Origin: CAXTTV01 sp964247295
Lineage (GTDB): Bacteria > Chloroflexota > Ktedonobacteria > Ktedonobacterales > Ktedonobacteraceae
DNA: 6,174 nucleotides
Direction: 5' to 3'
Assembly: GCA_964247295.1 (NCBI GenBank)
Contig: CAXTTV010000251.1
Span: forward strand, 1 to 6,174
In this document: in pieces, positions 5,424 through 6,174 of the stretch
Numbering within the stretch: the first letter of the stretch is position 1
Layout of the letters: every line of letters begins with the position of its first letter
Notes under the pieces: model-generated
What the model was told of the DNA's origin: nothing
What the model saw: only the letters and a program-made list of their open reading frames with translations
The model's database searches: none
Made by a program: the position numbers and the translations under genes

Positions 5424-6174
5424 AACGACCCATTTTCACCCAGGAGACCTGAATATTGGGGATATGGGGATGGAGGGCCAGACGCGCAACCGTATGCATA
5501 AAAACTGCCTCACGGAACGTCGGCCCCTTACGAGATCGGCCTTTCCAGTAGATTGGGGCCTCCATATGCACAAAAGGCAGGGGCACAAACTCTGTGATCC
5601 CACCTGTGCGTTCTTGAAGACGTTTCAGGCGTAGAAGATGCCGGGCCCAGTGAATTGGCCGCTCTATATGTCCATACATGATGGTACTGGTTGTACGTAA
5701 ACCAATCTTGTGAGCCTCTTCAATAACCTCTAACCATTCGTCGGTTTTGATTTTGTCGGGACACAGCGTTGCCCGGACTTCATCATCAAGAATCTCAGCG
5801 GCAGTTCCTGGAAGCGTGCTGAGCCCTGCCTCCTTTAGCCTGATCAAAAAGTCGTGAAGGCTAAGACCCAGCGTTTTCGCTCCCTGCCAAACCTCTAGCG
5901 GTGAAAACGCATGAATATGCATATCTGGTAGTTCCACCTTAATTGCTCGACAGATGTTCAGGTAAGTCTCACCTGTATAGTCAGGATGAATGCCTCCCTG
6001 CATACAGACCTCGGTCTCTCCACGCTCCCAGGCCTCCTTCGCCCGCTTCCATGCGTTGCGAGCGGCGCGGAGCTGGTCTACATCCTCTCCGTCGAAGAGC
6101 AGCACCACGCGCCGGTACTCGTCCGCCGCCATGATCGGCGCGGTGCTGTTCATGGCCTCGGACGCCATCCTGGC
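5407..6174 (-). pseudogene. cofH: Truncated FO synthase subunit 2 (CofH / FbiC C-terminal half), runs off the window
   Basis: Residues 44-253 (counted from an internal Met at 6168) match CofH: EAWERGETEVCMQGGIHPDYTGETY (45-69), MHIHAFSPLEVWQGA, GLSTLPGTAAEILDDEVR, CPDKIKTDEWL, GLRTTSTIMYGHIE, ERTGGITEFVPLPFVHMEAPIY and NIQVSWVKMGRYGIQA. CofH is a radical-SAM enzyme that, with CofG, joins tyrosine and 5-amino-6-ribitylaminouracil into FO, the F420 chromophore. The CxxxCxxC iron-sulfur motif, which should lie some 40-50 residues before the MQGG segment, is absent: upstream of residue about 38 the sequence is unrelated and about 69% GC. The C terminus stops abruptly after GIQA, short of the family end. 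The frame is open to the window edge, so a start codon is not seen. Both ends are broken, so this is called a pseudogene or a chimeric sequence. Confidence 0.75.
6131..6174 (+). other. Possible start of a membrane-protein segment resembling YhhN/lysoplasmalogenase
   Basis: In the plus-strand frame beginning at the ATG 6131-6133, the last bases of the window read MIGAVLFMASDAIL. This is hydrophobic and like the GAxLFxxSDxxLA segment of the YhhN/TMEM86 family. Upstream in this frame the residues are polar and do not continue the family. Third codon positions of this frame coincide with those of the opposite cofH frame, so codon bias cannot separate the two. Only about 14 residues are visible. 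Confidence 0.2.

Noticed and set aside
1..6174. CRISPR array, tRNA, rRNA or riboswitch
   Set aside because: No regularly spaced repeats, no cloverleaf-like sequence and no recognisable aptamer were seen on either strand by eye. A covariance-model search would be needed to exclude small RNAs in 3471-3862 and 4379-4614.

Overview
The window most resembles a member of the Chloroflexota, class Ktedonobacteria. This is an inference from gene content and not a proven placement. It rests on an XRE-NB-ARC-TPR regulator of the type abundant in that group, a free-standing ClpX-type zinc-finger protein beside a small HhH protein, a deazaflavin (F420)-linked reductase, and moderate GC with purine-rich Shine-Dalgarno sites.

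Layout. Positions 1-660 (+) hold two small genes, a two-module zinc protein (104-385) and a helix-hairpin-helix DNA-binding protein (442-660), probably co-transcribed. On the minus strand, 942-3470 encodes an 842-residue regulator (XRE HTH, NB-ARC ATPase, eight 40-residue TPRs). A broken LLM-class (F420/flavin) oxidoreductase follows its stop by 15 nt (657-926). The 392-bp divergent intergenic region (3471-3862) is about 32% GC by hand count. It carries a near-consensus minus-strand promoter for the regulator and several inverted repeats. On the plus strand come a GNAT acetyltransferase (3863-4378), a 21-bp hairpin, a near-consensus promoter and a Ddn-like F420H2-dependent reductase (4615-5031). 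A hairpin separates this from two minus-strand remnants: the C-terminal part of GTP cyclohydrolase II (ribA, 5136-5423) and the middle of FO synthase subunit CofH/FbiC (5407 to the window end).

How they fit. Three of the coding units (LLM remnant, Ddn-like enzyme, cofH remnant) belong to F420 chemistry. RibA starts the pathway that makes 5-amino-6-ribitylaminouracil, the substrate of CofH. The right end therefore looks like a collapsed F420-precursor locus: cofH has lost its radical-SAM cluster motif and its C terminus, and ribA has lost its catalytic N-terminal half. At about position 6057 composition jumps to roughly 69% GC exactly where CofH similarity begins. This suggests a recombination junction or an assembly chimera. 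The best candidates for unusual biology are this double truncation, the regulator with a broken oxidoreductase attached, and the detached ClpX zinc domain paired with an HhH protein. I see no complete new system that the sequence alone can prove.
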